Source: Elephas maximus indicus
Lineage: Eukaryota > Chordata > Mammalia > Proboscidea > Elephantidae
Length of the DNA: 64,000 bases
Assembly (NCBI RefSeq): GCF_024166365.1
Contig: NC_064831.1
Location: 31,424,768-31,488,767 of the forward strand
Direction: 5' to 3'
Under the pieces are notes generated by a model, which worked only from the letters and a program-made list of their open reading frames with translations, did not search any database and had not been told where the DNA came from. A program made the position numbers and the translations under genes. This document shows, in pieces, positions 22,331-34,043 of the stretch. How positions within the stretch are numbered: the stretch's first letter is position 1; every line of letters starts with the position of its first letter.

Positions 22331-22875
22331 TGTCTTAGGTTGGGTTCTCTAAGAAGCAAAACCAGTAAAGCATATCGGTATATATATATATATATATTTT
22401 ATATATATAGACAGATTTATATCAAAGAAATGGCTCATGTGGTTATAGAGGCTGCAACGTTCCAAGTCCATGAGTCAGGATAGAGGCTTCTTCTGATTCG
22501 TGTAGCTGAAGTGTCTGGCAAACCCAAGATCAGCAAGTCAGTAAGCAGGGCTCTTGCTCACAGGTGCAAATATCAAGGAATTCCAAGGCAGGCAAAATGG
22601 CATGAAAGCCGCTAGCTCAAGTCCCAGGAACTGGAGGTCAGAAGAACAGAAGCCAGCTGCAAGATCCAGAATAAACAAAAGTCCACAAACCTTGCCAGAA
22701 AGTCCACTTATATTTGATGCAGGCCACATGCCCAAGGAAACTGCCTTTCAAGTGATTGGCTACTCATAGCAGATCCCATCATGAGGTGATCACATTATAC
22801 CAAATCTCTTCATGGAAGTGATCACAACATCATATAACTGCCAAACCACTGGGAATCATAACATTTACCATCACA
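22331..22875 (-). mobile_element. Solo LTR, MLT2/ERVL-like (copy 1)
   Basis: On + it opens 'tgtcttaggttgggttctct', has a (TA)n run at 22379-22407, 'gatttatatcaaagaaatgg', and closes 'catttaccatcaca', the reverse of the MLT2-type start TGTGATGGTTAA. 545 bp, same family as 57608-58163. No internal retroviral genes alongside. Confidence 0.75.
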
Positions 22876-23689
22876 CCCTGTTACCCATAAAGCCCTTTAT
22901 TTCAAGTCTAGTCCCCCATCTTCATTCTCTTTCCATGCCTCCTCTTAGGAGCAAGAAGTTTCAGCCCCATTCCTTCATGTGTCTTTCTGATTCTAGAAGG
23001 GGAGAGATTAGATTCTAGCAGTACAAGAGAGAGTGAAGGAGGGTGTGTCGATGCTAACTCAGCCTCTAGTGGCTACTTCCTTACTAGTTCACCTAAGAGG
23101 TAAATGCACCTCACCTAGACAAGGACTAATTTTTCTTGGGGACTACAAATCTTAACTTGCACAAAGGAAATAGCATTGCCCTGATCAGGAAAGCTTTGTT
23201 CTTGCCTTTTTCATAACTTTAGCCCCTGCCATTTTTGTGCTAAGAAGCATTTGGCTTTTTCTTGAAACTGCTATTGTATTACACTACAAGAGCTGCACGT
23301 TAGCAATAAAAAGGCTCTCTCTGTGGTACCTAGGAGTGATGGCACCCACTTAGATTATATTCTTTTAAATTCCCCTGATGAAAGAAGAAAGGGGAGAGTT
23401 TCCAGTTTATTTCATCACATGTATTTTTTATGTCAGTCCATGAATGAATTATTTACTTCATGAAAGGTAGAAGTAGAGCGTACCCATTAACCACACTGTG
23501 GAATATCAGAACCAGTGGACAACACTTGAGCTTTGATAGAGGTACCTTTAGGACAAATAAAAAGAAATATCATATTATTCAGCAGAAAATGAACTTTTCA
23601 AACTACTTGCCCCAAGAGATAAAAAATTAAAGACAAAAGCTTGAATAGGCTTAAAAAGATTAGATTTGCATATAATTTCATTGTCTGCC
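22876..23689. other. Apparently unique non-coding sequence
   Basis: No recognised repeat or gene. Confidence 0.4.
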
Positions 23690-23812
23690 AGTAAAACTCA
23701 AAAGGAATTATCAAAAAGCTATTAGAATTAATATAATAATTTAGTATAAAGACAGTTAAAGAAAAGTATGTAAAAATCAATAATATTCCAGTATACTCAG
23801 GATTTATGCATT
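23690..23812 (+). mobile_element. L1 ORF2 fragment
   Basis: 'aaactcaaaaggaattatca', 'agctattagaattaatataa' and 'tgtaaaaatcaataatattc' match the L1 ORF2 region coding for the conserved L-I-K-x-I-N-x-L and Q-K-S-x-x-F block. Short, frame lost. Confidence 0.6.
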
Positions 23813-23818
23813 TGAATT

Positions 23819-24177
23819 TTGGTGTTGGTAGAGAATATTGAACGTGCCGTGGACTGCCAGAAGAATAAAAAAAAAACTGTTTTAGAAGAAATACAACCAG
23901 AATGTTCCTTAGAAATGAGAACACAGATACTTTGGCTGGTTTACTTTGGACACAGTACCAAGAAAGACCAATTGCTATAAAAAGGACATCATATTTGGTA
24001 AAGCAGAATATCAGTGAAAATGAGGGAAACCCTCAATAAGATGGATTGACACAATGGCCACAAGGATGGACTTAAACATAGCAATGATCATGAAGATGGC
24101 ACAGGACGGAGCAACATTCCATCCTGTTATATATAAGGTCACCATGAATTGAAGTCAATTCGCAACTAACAACAACA
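23819..24177 (+). mobile_element. RTE LINE 3' fragment
   Basis: Starts at 'tggtagagaatattgaacgt' and ends 'cgcaactaacaacaaca'. It keeps ~10 bases ('aacgtgccgt') that the copy at 38886 has lost. Stops and an A-run break the frame. Confidence 0.85.
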
Positions 24178-24189
24178 CATTCAGAAAAA

Positions 24190-24532
24190 TATAATGTTTG
24201 TATTCAGGAAACTTCTTTGCTTTTGGTTTAGTCCAGTTGTGCTGACTTCCCCTATATTGACTATTGAACACAGCAAAACACTTTGGGGGACAGTGTAGCT
24301 GGAGTTGGGGGCTGGGGACTGTGGTTTCGGGGAACATCTAGGTCAACTGGCATAACAAAGTTTGTTAAGAAAATGTTATGCATCCCAGTTTGGTAAGTGG
24401 TGTTTGGGGTCTTAAAATCTTGTGGGTGGCCATCTAAGATGCACTAATTGGTCCCAACCCACTTGGAGCAAAGGAGAATGGAGAACACCAAAGGCAAAAA
24501 CAGAAAATATATAATGAATAAACATTAAAAAA
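24190..24532 (-). mobile_element. L1 3'UTR fragment
   Basis: 'tgtattcaggaaacttcttt' and 'agtccagttgtgctgacttc' and 'gaatggagaacaccaaaggc' match 15060-15340 of the large L1. It is cut at both ends, hence a fragment rather than a complete insertion. Confidence 0.85.
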
Positions 24533-25528
24533 AAAAATGTATTTGGCCTGGAACTGCCTTCTTTTTCCATATATCCTCAGAAAGGGCCTCCCGGACTCCT
24601 TAGACTGGGGAGGTACTCCCTGCCATGTAGTTTCAGGGGACTGTTCATTGGAATTATCAATCATTGCTTAAGTTTTTGTCTTCCTCACTAGAGTGTAAGC
24701 TTTCTGAAAAATTTCCTGAAGGCAAGGGTAATTTAAGGTAAGGAGAGAGGGTCTCTTCCTCACTGTGGAATCCTAGTGCCTTGCACAATACTATTGAATG
24801 AATTAAAGAATTAACAAACTAGAACATTACTTAGAATAACCTCTCTTTAGAGAAATGTGTGTGCCGTGTATGAACAAAAATTACAAACTTTATAAAAGAT
24901 GAACGAAAACACGAGGAGCGGCCAGGCACCTTGCTCTTAGAAGGAACAATCGAGTATTGTACAGTAGCCTGTTCTGTCAGAAAAATGTATAGGCTTAATA
25001 TAATGTCAGTTGAAGTCCTCCCAGAATTACGGAGGGAAATGTCACAAAATGATTCTAAAAGGGAAAGACCATAAAAGAAAATTCTGGAAAACTAAACTAT
25101 GAGCTTCTTGTGGGTAGGGCCTGTATCTTTCCCCTTTATTTCTAAGTGGTTTCACTGTGCAGACCCACCTCCTCTGCCTGCTGGGTTCTGTCAGGTGGCT
25201 GGCCCTCAAGGACAGCAGAAAAACCCAAGAAGGGAGCACCAGGGTAAACAAATCTGTGTGTGTGGTCTCCTTTTCCAGAAAGCAATGAAAGCTCAGCGTA
25301 GACAGGAACAATGGCGGTTCATGAATGCTCCTTTGGAGTTGGCACTCACAAGGCTGCCTGATGGAACATTTACAGTCTGGGACCTGGAAAGGGTGCATCT
25401 CAAGCTCTCAGTTTCTGTGCAATATTTACATACCCTTCCATGGCCCTCCCATAAAGAGGCTCTTTTCCAATCTCTCTTCTGGCAGTCTCTGCTGTTCCTA
25501 ATTTCTTAGGAGAGCTGATTTGGGGTTG
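24533..25528. other. Apparently unique non-coding sequence
   Basis: A 136-codon frame at 25099-25509 has no domain or start context and is treated as chance. Confidence 0.4.
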
Positions 25529-25529
25529 G

Positions 25530-25655
25530 CCAACTTCTCTAGAAAAGGCTGATTGGTAGGCATGGTATGCTTCCCATTCAGTTCCAAGAGGGCCCTGCTC
25601 CAGAGAGCCAGACTGCCATTAGAGATGGAGTGCTCCCAGCAGAGATGCAGCCCAA
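25530..25655 (+). repeat. Unclassified interspersed repeat, copy 2
   Basis: Partner of 13863-13988: 'ggctgattggtaggcatggt', 'tgcttcccattcagttcc', 'ccagactgccattagagatg'. Roughly 85% alike by eye. Confidence 0.75.
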
Positions 25656-27074
25656 TGCCCTGTCTCTGTTTATTGTTTTCCTAATCATTGCCTCAGTACA
25701 GGATCCTGCTGGAGCAGCATTCCCTGAGAGAGGGTGATTCTGTGCCTTGGTTTTCTGTGATCTCTGCAGGATGGTCTTGCTGGCTTCTGCAGCACTTCTA
25801 GGCTTCTGGCTCAGTAGTATCTTTAAATCAAGGCCATATCACTCTGAATGGGGACACCTCTATCTTCCTTTGATATATCTGGCTCCCTTGACTAAGCTGT
25901 ACTTCTTAACAAAAGGTGTCAAAAAAGAACAAAACCATGTAAATTATTAGGCAATCAAGCATTTAAATACCTCATTCTTGAACCAAATATTAAGCGGTAT
26001 TTAATACCATGTTCCCTCACAAATAACTTCATTAAATTAAATTCTACTTAAAAAAAAAAACAAAAAACTACTTATAAAAAATATACCCACCTTGTCACTT
26101 TCTCCCTAAAGTTGGAACATATATTATAAGGTATAATATTTAACTCCTTCCTCTCAAACATTTAAATCCATTAGAAGAACTTCCATAATTATTATGAAGT
26201 CCCATCAGACAATTCAGTGAATTTCACACTAGACATGAAGCCACAGATATTTCCACTGGATATAATATTAGCAACATTTTTGGACCAGGTCCTTTCCTAT
26301 TTTTGCTTCCAAATGACTCCAGCTCAAAATGGTTGATTACAACAAGAGACTGAGGTCAGAAGTTGCAGTAGAGCAAGAAACAGGTAGGAATCTAAAGTCC
26401 AGGAAGTGGAAGAGGAAGTTCCAGCGGGTTCTAAGGTAAAGGGGTCCACGGCAGCCACTGCAGCCAGTAATCTGGAATTCAGGAGGGAAGTGCAAAGAGC
26501 AGTGGAGGAGATATGCCTGAGGAGTGGTCAGGAACCTGGAGCTGGTACTGTTGTCTGCTGTTACACTGGGTGCCAGTCACAGGTGGGTTTGAGTGGGTCT
26601 GGGAAGGAAATAAACAAGATCCTGGGGCTTAGTTCCACAGAGTTGAGCCAACAATGAATCCTAGCAAGTGAAGAAGCCTATCCTCTCACTTTGCTCCTGC
26701 ATACTTCTTTTCCCAGAGCTTGCTCTGACTTCTGGTATCCTTTGTGTTTAGCTTGAATGGACACCCTTGGAGACAATACAGGATCCCATTATTCTTGGAG
26801 ACCTGCCAGTGTTCAGAAGTCCTCACATTGGGTTCTATGCCAAATACCCTGGACATTGTGGAGGCCTGAATTTATTCAGGGTAGGGGACTGCTGATCTCT
26901 TAAATGAGGAAAACGGATTTACCAGCTTCCCTCGTTGATTTCCTCCAGCCATTTTTCCACGCTAGCCCCATGTTTGATCTCAGCTTGCTCCATCTTACCA
27001 GCTGCAGCTTTTGGAACACTGAGTGGCTGGGGCTGTGCTCCTAATGTTGATGATAAGTAATGGTGAAAACAAGG
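25656..27074. other. Apparently unique non-coding sequence
   Basis: No recognised repeat. An 83-codon frame (26406-26657) shows no known domain. Confidence 0.4.
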
Positions 27075-27079
27075 CTTGG

Positions 27080-27255
27080 AACCCAAGAATCTTGAGTGTA
27101 TATCCTAGCTGTGCCATCTACTCTCTAGCTGACTTTGAGCAAGGTATTTAGCCTCTTTGGGCTTGAGTTCTCCCATTTACAAATATGGAACTAGTAATAT
27201 CTACCTCCCAGGGTTTTCCTGTGAGGAATAAATGTGACACTGTACATGAATAACA
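27080..27255 (+). repeat. MIR SINE
   Basis: 'tatcctagctgtgccatcta', 'tagctgactttgagcaagg', 'tgagttctcccatttacaaa' and 'cctcccagggttttcctgtg' follow the MIR core. Confidence 0.75.
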
Positions 27256-27256
27256 G

Positions 27257-27456
27257 GAGCCCTGGTAGTGCAGTGGTGGCAGTGCTCAGCTGCTAATCAA
27301 AAGGTCAGAGGTTCGAAACCACCAGCAGCTCTGCAGGAGATAGATGTGGCAGTTGGCTTCTGTAAAGATTTCAGCCTTGGAAACCCTATGGGGCAGTTCT
27401 ACTCTGTCCTATAGGGTCACTATGATTTGGAATCAACTAGCTGGCAATCGGTTTTT
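27257..27456 (+). mobile_element. AfroSINE, long form
   Basis: Head 'aggagccctggtagtgcagt', then the extra segment 'gagatagatgtggcagttgg' and 'tgtaaagatttcagccttgg' not present in short copies, tail 'ctggcaatcggtttttgg'. The long form is also at 30805, 46630, 52128 and 62262. Confidence 0.92.
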
Positions 27457-28713
27457 GGTAGATGATTAAACCCAGCACTCAATCAATAAATCTTTAATGC
27501 ATACAGGAATCTGTAGGACAGAGTACCATTTATCTTTCCCTTCAGAAACCCTATCCGGTTTAACCCTGTGGGTAGCGACTGTATCCTCTCTTCCTCATTC
27601 CCCGTGAGTAGGTAACCTCCTTCCTGGCAGGAATTCACCAAAACCTACAAACTTGATCTCAAAGTGCCTACTTTGGGGTCACACACTCCGTAAGACCCAG
27701 CAACTGGTGCCCTTTGTGTGTTTACTTAAATACAGTGCAGAACAGACCAAGGGCCGTATATTAGACTCTGTGTGTTTGCATACAGTCACGCTGTCAACAG
27801 ATTCACCCTTGAGTGAGAAAACAACTGCATAAATATGATCTATACACAGCTCTACATGGTTTAAAAAATAGGCCAAAATCTACTTGCCAAGAAAAGAATA
27901 AGCAATTTTCTTAAAAGGATATGTTTAGACTTGACAGCAACTCCCAGTATCTGCCTAGCCCAAGGGGCCCAGGTCTGACATCACAGCTCTCCCACCTGTC
28001 ATGGGCTCCTCCTCCACAGTCTCTTCAGGCTCCGTGCTCAGGAGAGTCTGGGTTTTGACAGGTGAGGGGAGGCGGCCTTCAGAAAGCCTTGTTAATTTTG
28101 GAGGTGAAATAGCAGGATTGACACTTGCAGTGATTCTCCACAATAAGGCCATTGAACTCGTTCTCATGAAGGGGATGAGTGGAAATGGGTTCTGACGTCT
28201 CCGGTGTATGGTGACGATAGATCACCTTTAATAACCATTTTGTGCCTGTCTTTTAGGGCTTGTTTAGTGGCTTCTTCTTCTGATATGTGGACACGACTCC
28301 CATTAATCTCTCATTAATCTTAGAGGGGGGAAGTTTAGGGGGAGGGTGGTCTCCAAAAAGGGGCTCCTACCTCTGCATGAGCTTTCTATGGATCCAGTGA
28401 TTGGTCAGTAAGTTTCCTGGGAATAAAAATTACTGATGGATGTTTGGAATACATTCTCTTCCACCACCCTGCCTCTTACTCCCATTATGTGCATCACAGA
28501 ATATTCAGAGGAGTGTTTTGTAAAGGGAAGATGGGGAAGCACACGTAACCTAGCTGACATCCCACACCAAGCATTTTTGCAAGACAGCAGGTCTTTAGTT
28601 GGACATTTGTTGCTTTTTTTTTTTTGTAGGTGGAAAGCTTTTCTACCTGATTTTATCCTTCTTGGCACTGATGGTTGGGTTGAATTGAGGACCACATTTA
28701 GAATGACCTGACT
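27457..28713. other. Apparently unique non-coding sequence
   Basis: Short overlapping frames only (for example 27955-28195, 28405-28711 on both strands); no domain recognised. The T-run at 28613-28624 is simple sequence. Confidence 0.4.
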
Positions 28714-28722
28714 TTATTCTCA

Positions 28723-30683
28723 CTTGTTGTTGTGTTGTTAGGTGTTGTTGAGTCAGTTCGGACTCACAATGACCCTATGTACAACAGAATGAAACACTGC
28801 CCAGTCCTGGGCTATCCTCAAAATCATTGCAATGTTTGAGTCCATTGTTACAGCCACTGTGTCAATCCATCTTGTTATTATTCTTCATTGTCCAGCTTTT
28901 TCATGCATATGAGGCGACTGAAAATATCATGGCTTGGGTCAGGTGCGTCTTGTCCTCAGAATGACATCTTTGCTTTTTAACACTTTGAAAAAGCCTTTTG
29001 CAGCAGATTTGCCTAATGCAATATGTCATTTCAGTTCTTGACTTCTGCTTCCATGGGCTTTGATGGTGGATCCAAGGAAAATGAAATGCTTGATGACTTC
29101 AATCTTTTCTGTTTATCATGATGTTGCTTTTGGTCTAGTTGTGGGGATTTTTGTTTTCTTTATGTTGAGGTATAATGCATACTGAAGGCTGTAGTTTTTG
29201 ATCTTCATCATATTCTTCCTCATGTAGCTCAGCTTCTTGGATTATTTGCTCAGCATACGGATTTGAATAAGTATAGTGAAAGGATACAACCCTGACACAC
29301 ACTTTTTCTGATTTTAAACCACAGAGTATCCCCTTGTTCTGTTCAAATGACTGCCTCTTGGCCTATGTACAGGTTCTGCATGAGCACAATTAAGTGTTCT
29401 GAAATTCCCATTTTTCACAATGAGAGTTCAACTCCAGAGATTGCATGACAGAATTTTGCAAGACCAATGGCCTATTCATTGGCAATACCTTTTTTCAACA
29501 ACATGAATGGCGACTATACACATGGATGGAATACACCAGAATCAAATTGACTACATCTGTGTAAAGAGGCAATGGAGAAGCTCAGAATCATCTGTCAGAA
29601 AAAGGCTAGAGGCTGACTATGGAACAGAGCATCAATTGCTCATACGTAAGTTCAAGTTGAAGCTGAAGAAAATTAAAACATGTTCACGAGAGTGAAAATA
29701 GGATCTTGAGCATATCCCACCTGAATTCTGAGAACAACTCAAGAATAGATTTGGCACATTGAACACTAATGTCCGAAGACCAGATGAGTTGTGTGATGAC
29801 ATCAAGGATATCATACATGAGGAGAGCAAGAAGGCATGAAAAAGACAGGAAAGAAAGTAAAGCCCAAAATGGATGTCAGAGGAGACTCTGAAACTTGCTG
29901 TTGAATGTAGAGTAGCTAAACTAAAAGGAGGAAGAAATGCTGAAGTAAAAGAGCTGAACAGCATATTTCAAAGGGCACTTTGAGAAAACAAAGTAAAGTA
30001 TTATAATGAAGTGTGCAAAGACCTGGAGTTAGAAAACCAAAAGGGGAGAATACGCTCAGCATTTCTCAAGCTGAAAGAACTGAAGAAAAATTCAAGCCTC
30101 AAGTTGCAATTTTGAAGGGTTCTGTGGGCAAAATATTGAGTGATACAGAAAGCATCAAGGGAAGAGGGAAGGAATACATAGAGTCACTATACCAAAAAGA
30201 ATTGGTCAACATTCAACCATTTCAGGAGATAGCATATAATTAAGATCTGATGGTACTAAAGGTAGAAGTCCAAGCTGCACTGAAGGCATTGGTGACAAAC
30301 AAGGCTCCAAGAATTGATGAAACACCAATTGAGGTGTTTCAACAAATGGATGTAACGCTGGAAGTGTTCACTCGTCTATTCCAAAAAGTTTGGAAGACAG
30401 CTACCTGGCCAACCAACTGGAAGAGATCCATATTTGTACCCATACCAAAGAAAGATGAGCCAAAAGAATGTGGAAACTATCAAACAATATCATCGATATC
30501 ACATGTAAGTAAAATTTTGCTGGTGATAATTAAAAACCAGTTGCAGCTATACATCTACGGGAACCTGCCAGCAATTCAAGCCAGATTCAGAAGAGTATGT
30601 GGACTGAGGGATATCATTGCTGATATCAGATGAATTTTGGCTGAAAGTAGAGAATACCAGAAAGATGTTTACCTGTGTTCTTA
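28723..30683 (-). mobile_element. RTE LINE with 5' inversion (twin-primed insertion)
   Basis: 28723-29418 is the RTE 3' part on the minus strand (tail 'caacaacacaacaacaag' in reverse, ending inside the RT at the LIVLx-RNLY-like block). 29419-30683 is the RTE 5' part on the plus strand, running from the endonuclease C-terminus (IHQNQIDYICV) through the linker into the RT fingers (NWKRSIFVPIPKKDEPKECGNY). 'ttattctca' flanks the whole at 28714-28722 and 30684-30692. Only ~75 nt of RTE between the two parts are missing. All frames carry stops. Confidence 0.9.
29419..30683 (+). pseudogene. RTE ORF remnant: endonuclease C-terminus and RT fingers (inverted segment)
   Basis: Residues MATIHMDGIHQNQIDYICVKRQW at 29507 match the end of the RTE apurinic-type endonuclease (IDY motif). 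MVLKVEVQAALKALVTNKAPRIDETPIEVF at 30250, then FQKVWKTATWPTNWKRSI, is the start of the reverse transcriptase. Typical RTE ORFs are ~1000 codons. Here it is broken into several frames and lacks the catalytic palm. Confidence 0.85.
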
Positions 30684-30804
30684 TTATTCTCAATTACTTG
30701 GGTTGTTTTCTCATGAGTCATGGCTTCCCAGGGAGTTCTGAAATGCGGCTGCAAGCTCATAGGCTGTTGGATCTGTCCTTATTTTTCTAAATCAAGCCTA
30801 GCCA

Positions 30805-31002
30805 AATTTGTTGCCACTGAGTTCATTCTGACTCATAGTGAACCTGTGGGACAGAGCAGAACTGTCCCATAGGATGTCCAAGGCTGTCATTTTTATGGAA
30901 GCAGACTGCCACATCTTTCTCTCATGGAGCAGCTGGTGAATTCGAACTGCTGACCTTTTAGTTAGCAGTCGAGTGCTTAACCACTGCGCCGCCAGGGCTT
31001 CT
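30805..31002 (-). mobile_element. AfroSINE, long form
   Basis: 'ttgccactgagttcattctg' to 'ctgcgccgccagggcttc', with the long-form segment 'atggaagcagactgccaca'. It follows ~110 bp after the twin-primed RTE. Confidence 0.92.
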
Positions 31003-31154
31003 TCTCCTTTCCCCATCATCTTTATTTACCTTTCTGGAGAGCCAGGTAGTAGCGTCAGTCTCACCTGTAGCTCCCCTGCACTGCAGGTCCCTTAGGTGAA
31101 AACAGCACGCAGGCTCCAGGCAGTGGATAAATAAGGGCAGAGCCCCTGCCCCCA

Positions 31155-31556
31155 AAAGTACATTGAAGGCCTGATTCCTGGTACCTATGAAAGTGACCTT
31201 GTTTGGAATAGGATCTTTGAAGATGTTATCAGTTAGGTTAATGTGAGGTCATAATGAAATAAAGTAGGTCCTAATACTGTATGACCGGTGTCCGTATAAA
31301 AGAGCAGATACACAGAGATAAGGAGACGGAGGAAGTATGCCATATGACACCGCAGCTGCAAGCCGAGGAATGCCTGGGGATACCAGAAGCTGGGAGACAG
31401 GGATGAAACAATTTCTCTTCCAGAGCCCTCAGAAAGAGTCAACATGGCTGATAGATGCCCTATTCAGACTCCTAGCCTCCAGAACTGTGAGACAATAAAT
31501 TTCTGTTCTTAAAAGCCACCCAACTGGTGGTGTTTTGTTATGGCAGCCCTAAGCAT
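31155..31556 (+). mobile_element. MLT1-type solo LTR (ERVL-MaLR)
   Basis: 'gacctt gtttggaata'-type start, 'aatgtgaggtcataatgaaa', 'tgaccggtgtccgtataaaa', 'cctccagaactgtgagacaa', 'taaatttctgttctt', 'gttatggcagccctaagca'. This is the pan-mammalian MLT1 layout, an old non-coding LTR. Confidence 0.8.
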
Positions 31557-32731
31557 CATTCTGCAAACCTTCCTTGCAGAACCCCAGGACCCAGTCTCTA
31601 GTAGGATCTTGAGTCTGCTCTCTTTCCCCTGAAGGAATTGAGGCAACACTGCTGTGAGGACCATATCCTGAGGCATATCCAAGGCTTGAATTTGGTTGGA
31701 AATGGGTGACCTAAAACCTCCCTGTAACCCGTGTCTGTGACTCAAAGCCCTGAGTGTAGGGGTGCATGCCATCCTTTCCTCCGCTGAAAGCCTTCAGAGA
31801 CCAGCCTCTTTCCTTTTCTCCTCTAGCTGAAAGTAGTAAAAGTGAGGGATGCTTGCTTTTTAAACACCTTTAAATCCCTGCCACCGGCTCCTGAAAAGTT
31901 CTAATTCCAGAGCCTCCCAATGATCACACGGAAGCTTTGATGCTTTCAGCTATAATCAGTCTTACTTTTCATCTTTCATCTCTTCCCTGCCAGTGACACA
32001 TGGTGTTCCCTGCCAGTTTCTACTTCCTCTGTCATCCATCTATCTCTACCTACTGGCCCATCTATATATATATCTCTCTGTCTGTCTTTTCTTTTTCTGT
32101 CTATATATATCTCCAGCTTTGTGCTCAGAGTTGACAAATGCTAGAGAGACCCATAAGGAAGAGCCCCTCAGAGTTTAATGTTCAGTAAATACGCCTCAGC
32201 GTATGCCTGAATGCCACATTGCACCCTCCTCCGGACCTCCTAGGGGGAATTTTATCAGATTTTCTAGTCTTCTGTGAACAGATCAGGGAGAAAGGACAAT
32301 GCCAGCTTCTGGAGAGCTTCTTTAGAGATGGGGAGTCTCTCCTTTTGAAAGGCTAAAATCTTTTTTAGTTCATTATTTACTGAGCACTTTCTAGGCACCA
32401 GGCGCAGTGCCGGGAAACAAGGGTTCAAAGAGGAAAAGTCACAGCCTCTGACCTCCAGGATCAACCCAGGAGTCTAGTGGAGGAGGAGTCAAACTGAAGA
32501 CATTGCAAACGACGGCACTTTTACTGGCTGCTGCAAACTGGCCTCGAAAAAGAACTCAGTGAAAGACAGGACACTCAGCCTGGGAAATCCAACTGGGAGA
32601 ACAGAATAAGGCCAAGTGGGGAGGGAGAAGGAAAAGCCGGCCAAGCAGAGGTTGGAATACAGTCACCATCACTGGACTGTAAACTCGGTGACCCTGTCTC
32701 TCTTGGTCATTGTTATGTTCCTAGGGTCTAG
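31557..32731. other. Mostly unique non-coding sequence with a MIR-like scrap
   Basis: 'ttactgagcactttctaggc' near 32378 is MIR-like. A pyrimidine/TA-rich microsatellite-like block ('ctatatatatatctctctgt') lies at 32060-32115. No gene. Confidence 0.45.
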
Positions 32732-32812
32732 AACAGTTCTATGGGACAGTCCTACTCTGTCCTATAGTGTCGCTATGAGTCGGAATCGACTCGACGGCTG
32801 TGGGTGGGTGGA
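32732..32812 (+). mobile_element. AfroSINE 3' fragment
   Basis: 'agttctatgggacagtccta' and 'tatgagtcggaatcgactcg' then 'acggctgtggg'. Head missing; the well-preserved CpG 'tcgactcgacgg' suggests it is fairly young. Confidence 0.85.
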
Positions 32813-33375
32813 ACAGTTCCTGGAATATGTCAGGTCCTCAAAGAATTATTTGTTGGACAACAGGATGAATCTCAGTGGCTTATTTCGCTTTCCTTTTTGG
32901 CTGTGCTCTTTGCTGGACGGAATCCCCACCTTCAACCCCCAACGTCATTAGGCAGGTACATCTTGGGAATTTGTGCCATCTGTTCGGAGCCCCTTGGAGA
33001 GGGTGAACCAGAGGGACCTTAGGTCTATTTTGGTATTTGCTTTGCACGTTTCCTGCTTTTCTTCACATCCCATGCAGATGGAGACTGTCAGGTTATTTAT
33101 AGCAGGAGTTTGCACACAATAATAGAACAGTTGCTCTAATTCCAATGCCAATTGAATAACTTTGGCTTTGCATTCTTGGGAGGACCTGTAGCAAAATAGC
33201 TGCTGGTACCAAGCCTGCTTCCGTATAGCATCAGTTGCCACCAATTATAACCCCCTCGCCCAAGACAATTCTCTATGAAACACGGAACCCAGTGATTTTG
33301 TTGGTATGCATTTCTCACAGGCTTTAGAAACAGCCATTAATGGAAGTAAAACTTCTAATAAAATCCATTGCTGGC
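32813..33375. other. Apparently unique non-coding sequence
   Basis: No recognised repeat; frames at 32948-33318 on the minus strand show no domain. Confidence 0.4.
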
Positions 33376-33437
33376 AAATTGAATTCAATGTGATTAATAT
33401 ACATAAAAATTGAATTCAATATGATTAATATACATAG
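33376..33437. repeat. Tandem duplication, 31-bp unit x2
   Basis: The unit beginning 'aaattgaattcaat' and ending near 'taatatacata' is repeated with period 31 and a single G/A change. Confidence 0.85.
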
Positions 33438-34043
33438 CCAAGAATGCAAAGATGGTTCTTATGTATAAAGATGTACACTATTTTATGATTTATAATAGTG
33501 AATAATTGAAAACAATCTCTATGTTCAACCATAGATGGCTTGTCTAGAAAGTTATAGTACATTCATATGATTTAATTTTAAATAGCTATCAAAAAGTATA
33601 TTTCAGGATAATGTTTATAATATGAGAAAATGGCTATAATACATTAGGTGAAAATTGCAGGTCATATTACACACACACATAGTCCTGTATATAATCTAAT
33701 CTTGTACAAATAAGTATGCCTAGAAAAGAGACTAAAAGGATACAGTTAGTAATACCTTCACCAACCAAATCCCAACCATTGCTGTCCAGTCTATTCCGAC
33801 TAATAGGGGCCCTGTGGCACAGAGTAGAACTGCCCCATAGGGTGTCTAAGGAGTGGCTGGTGGGTTTGAACTGTTGACCTTTTGGTTAGCTAAAGAGCCC
33901 TTAACCACTGCACCACCAGGGCTCTGAGTAATACCCTAAAAAAGTGGCAGGATTTTGGGTGATTTTTATTTTCTCTTCCTGTTTTTAACCAATAGCTTGA
34001 TAATGAACATCTATTACTTTTGTAATCTAGAAAAAAAAAAGCT
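33438..34043 (+). mobile_element. Old L1 (L1M) 3' end, split by a SINE
   Basis: 'caatctctatgttcaaccat', 'ggataatgtttataatatga' and, past the SINE, 'ttacttttgtaatctagaaa' plus an A-run match the L1M 3'UTR end. The AfroSINE at 33757-33926 interrupts it. Confidence 0.75.
33757..33926 (-). mobile_element. AfroSINE in an L1M 3' end, with target duplication
   Basis: 'aaccattgctgtccagtcta' to 'gcaccaccagggctctg'. 'agtaatacc' at 33748-33756 and 33927-33935 is an exact duplication. Confidence 0.93.

Noticed and set aside
25099-25509. 136-codon plus-strand ORF
   Set aside because: No recognisable domain and an equally long antisense frame; probably chance.
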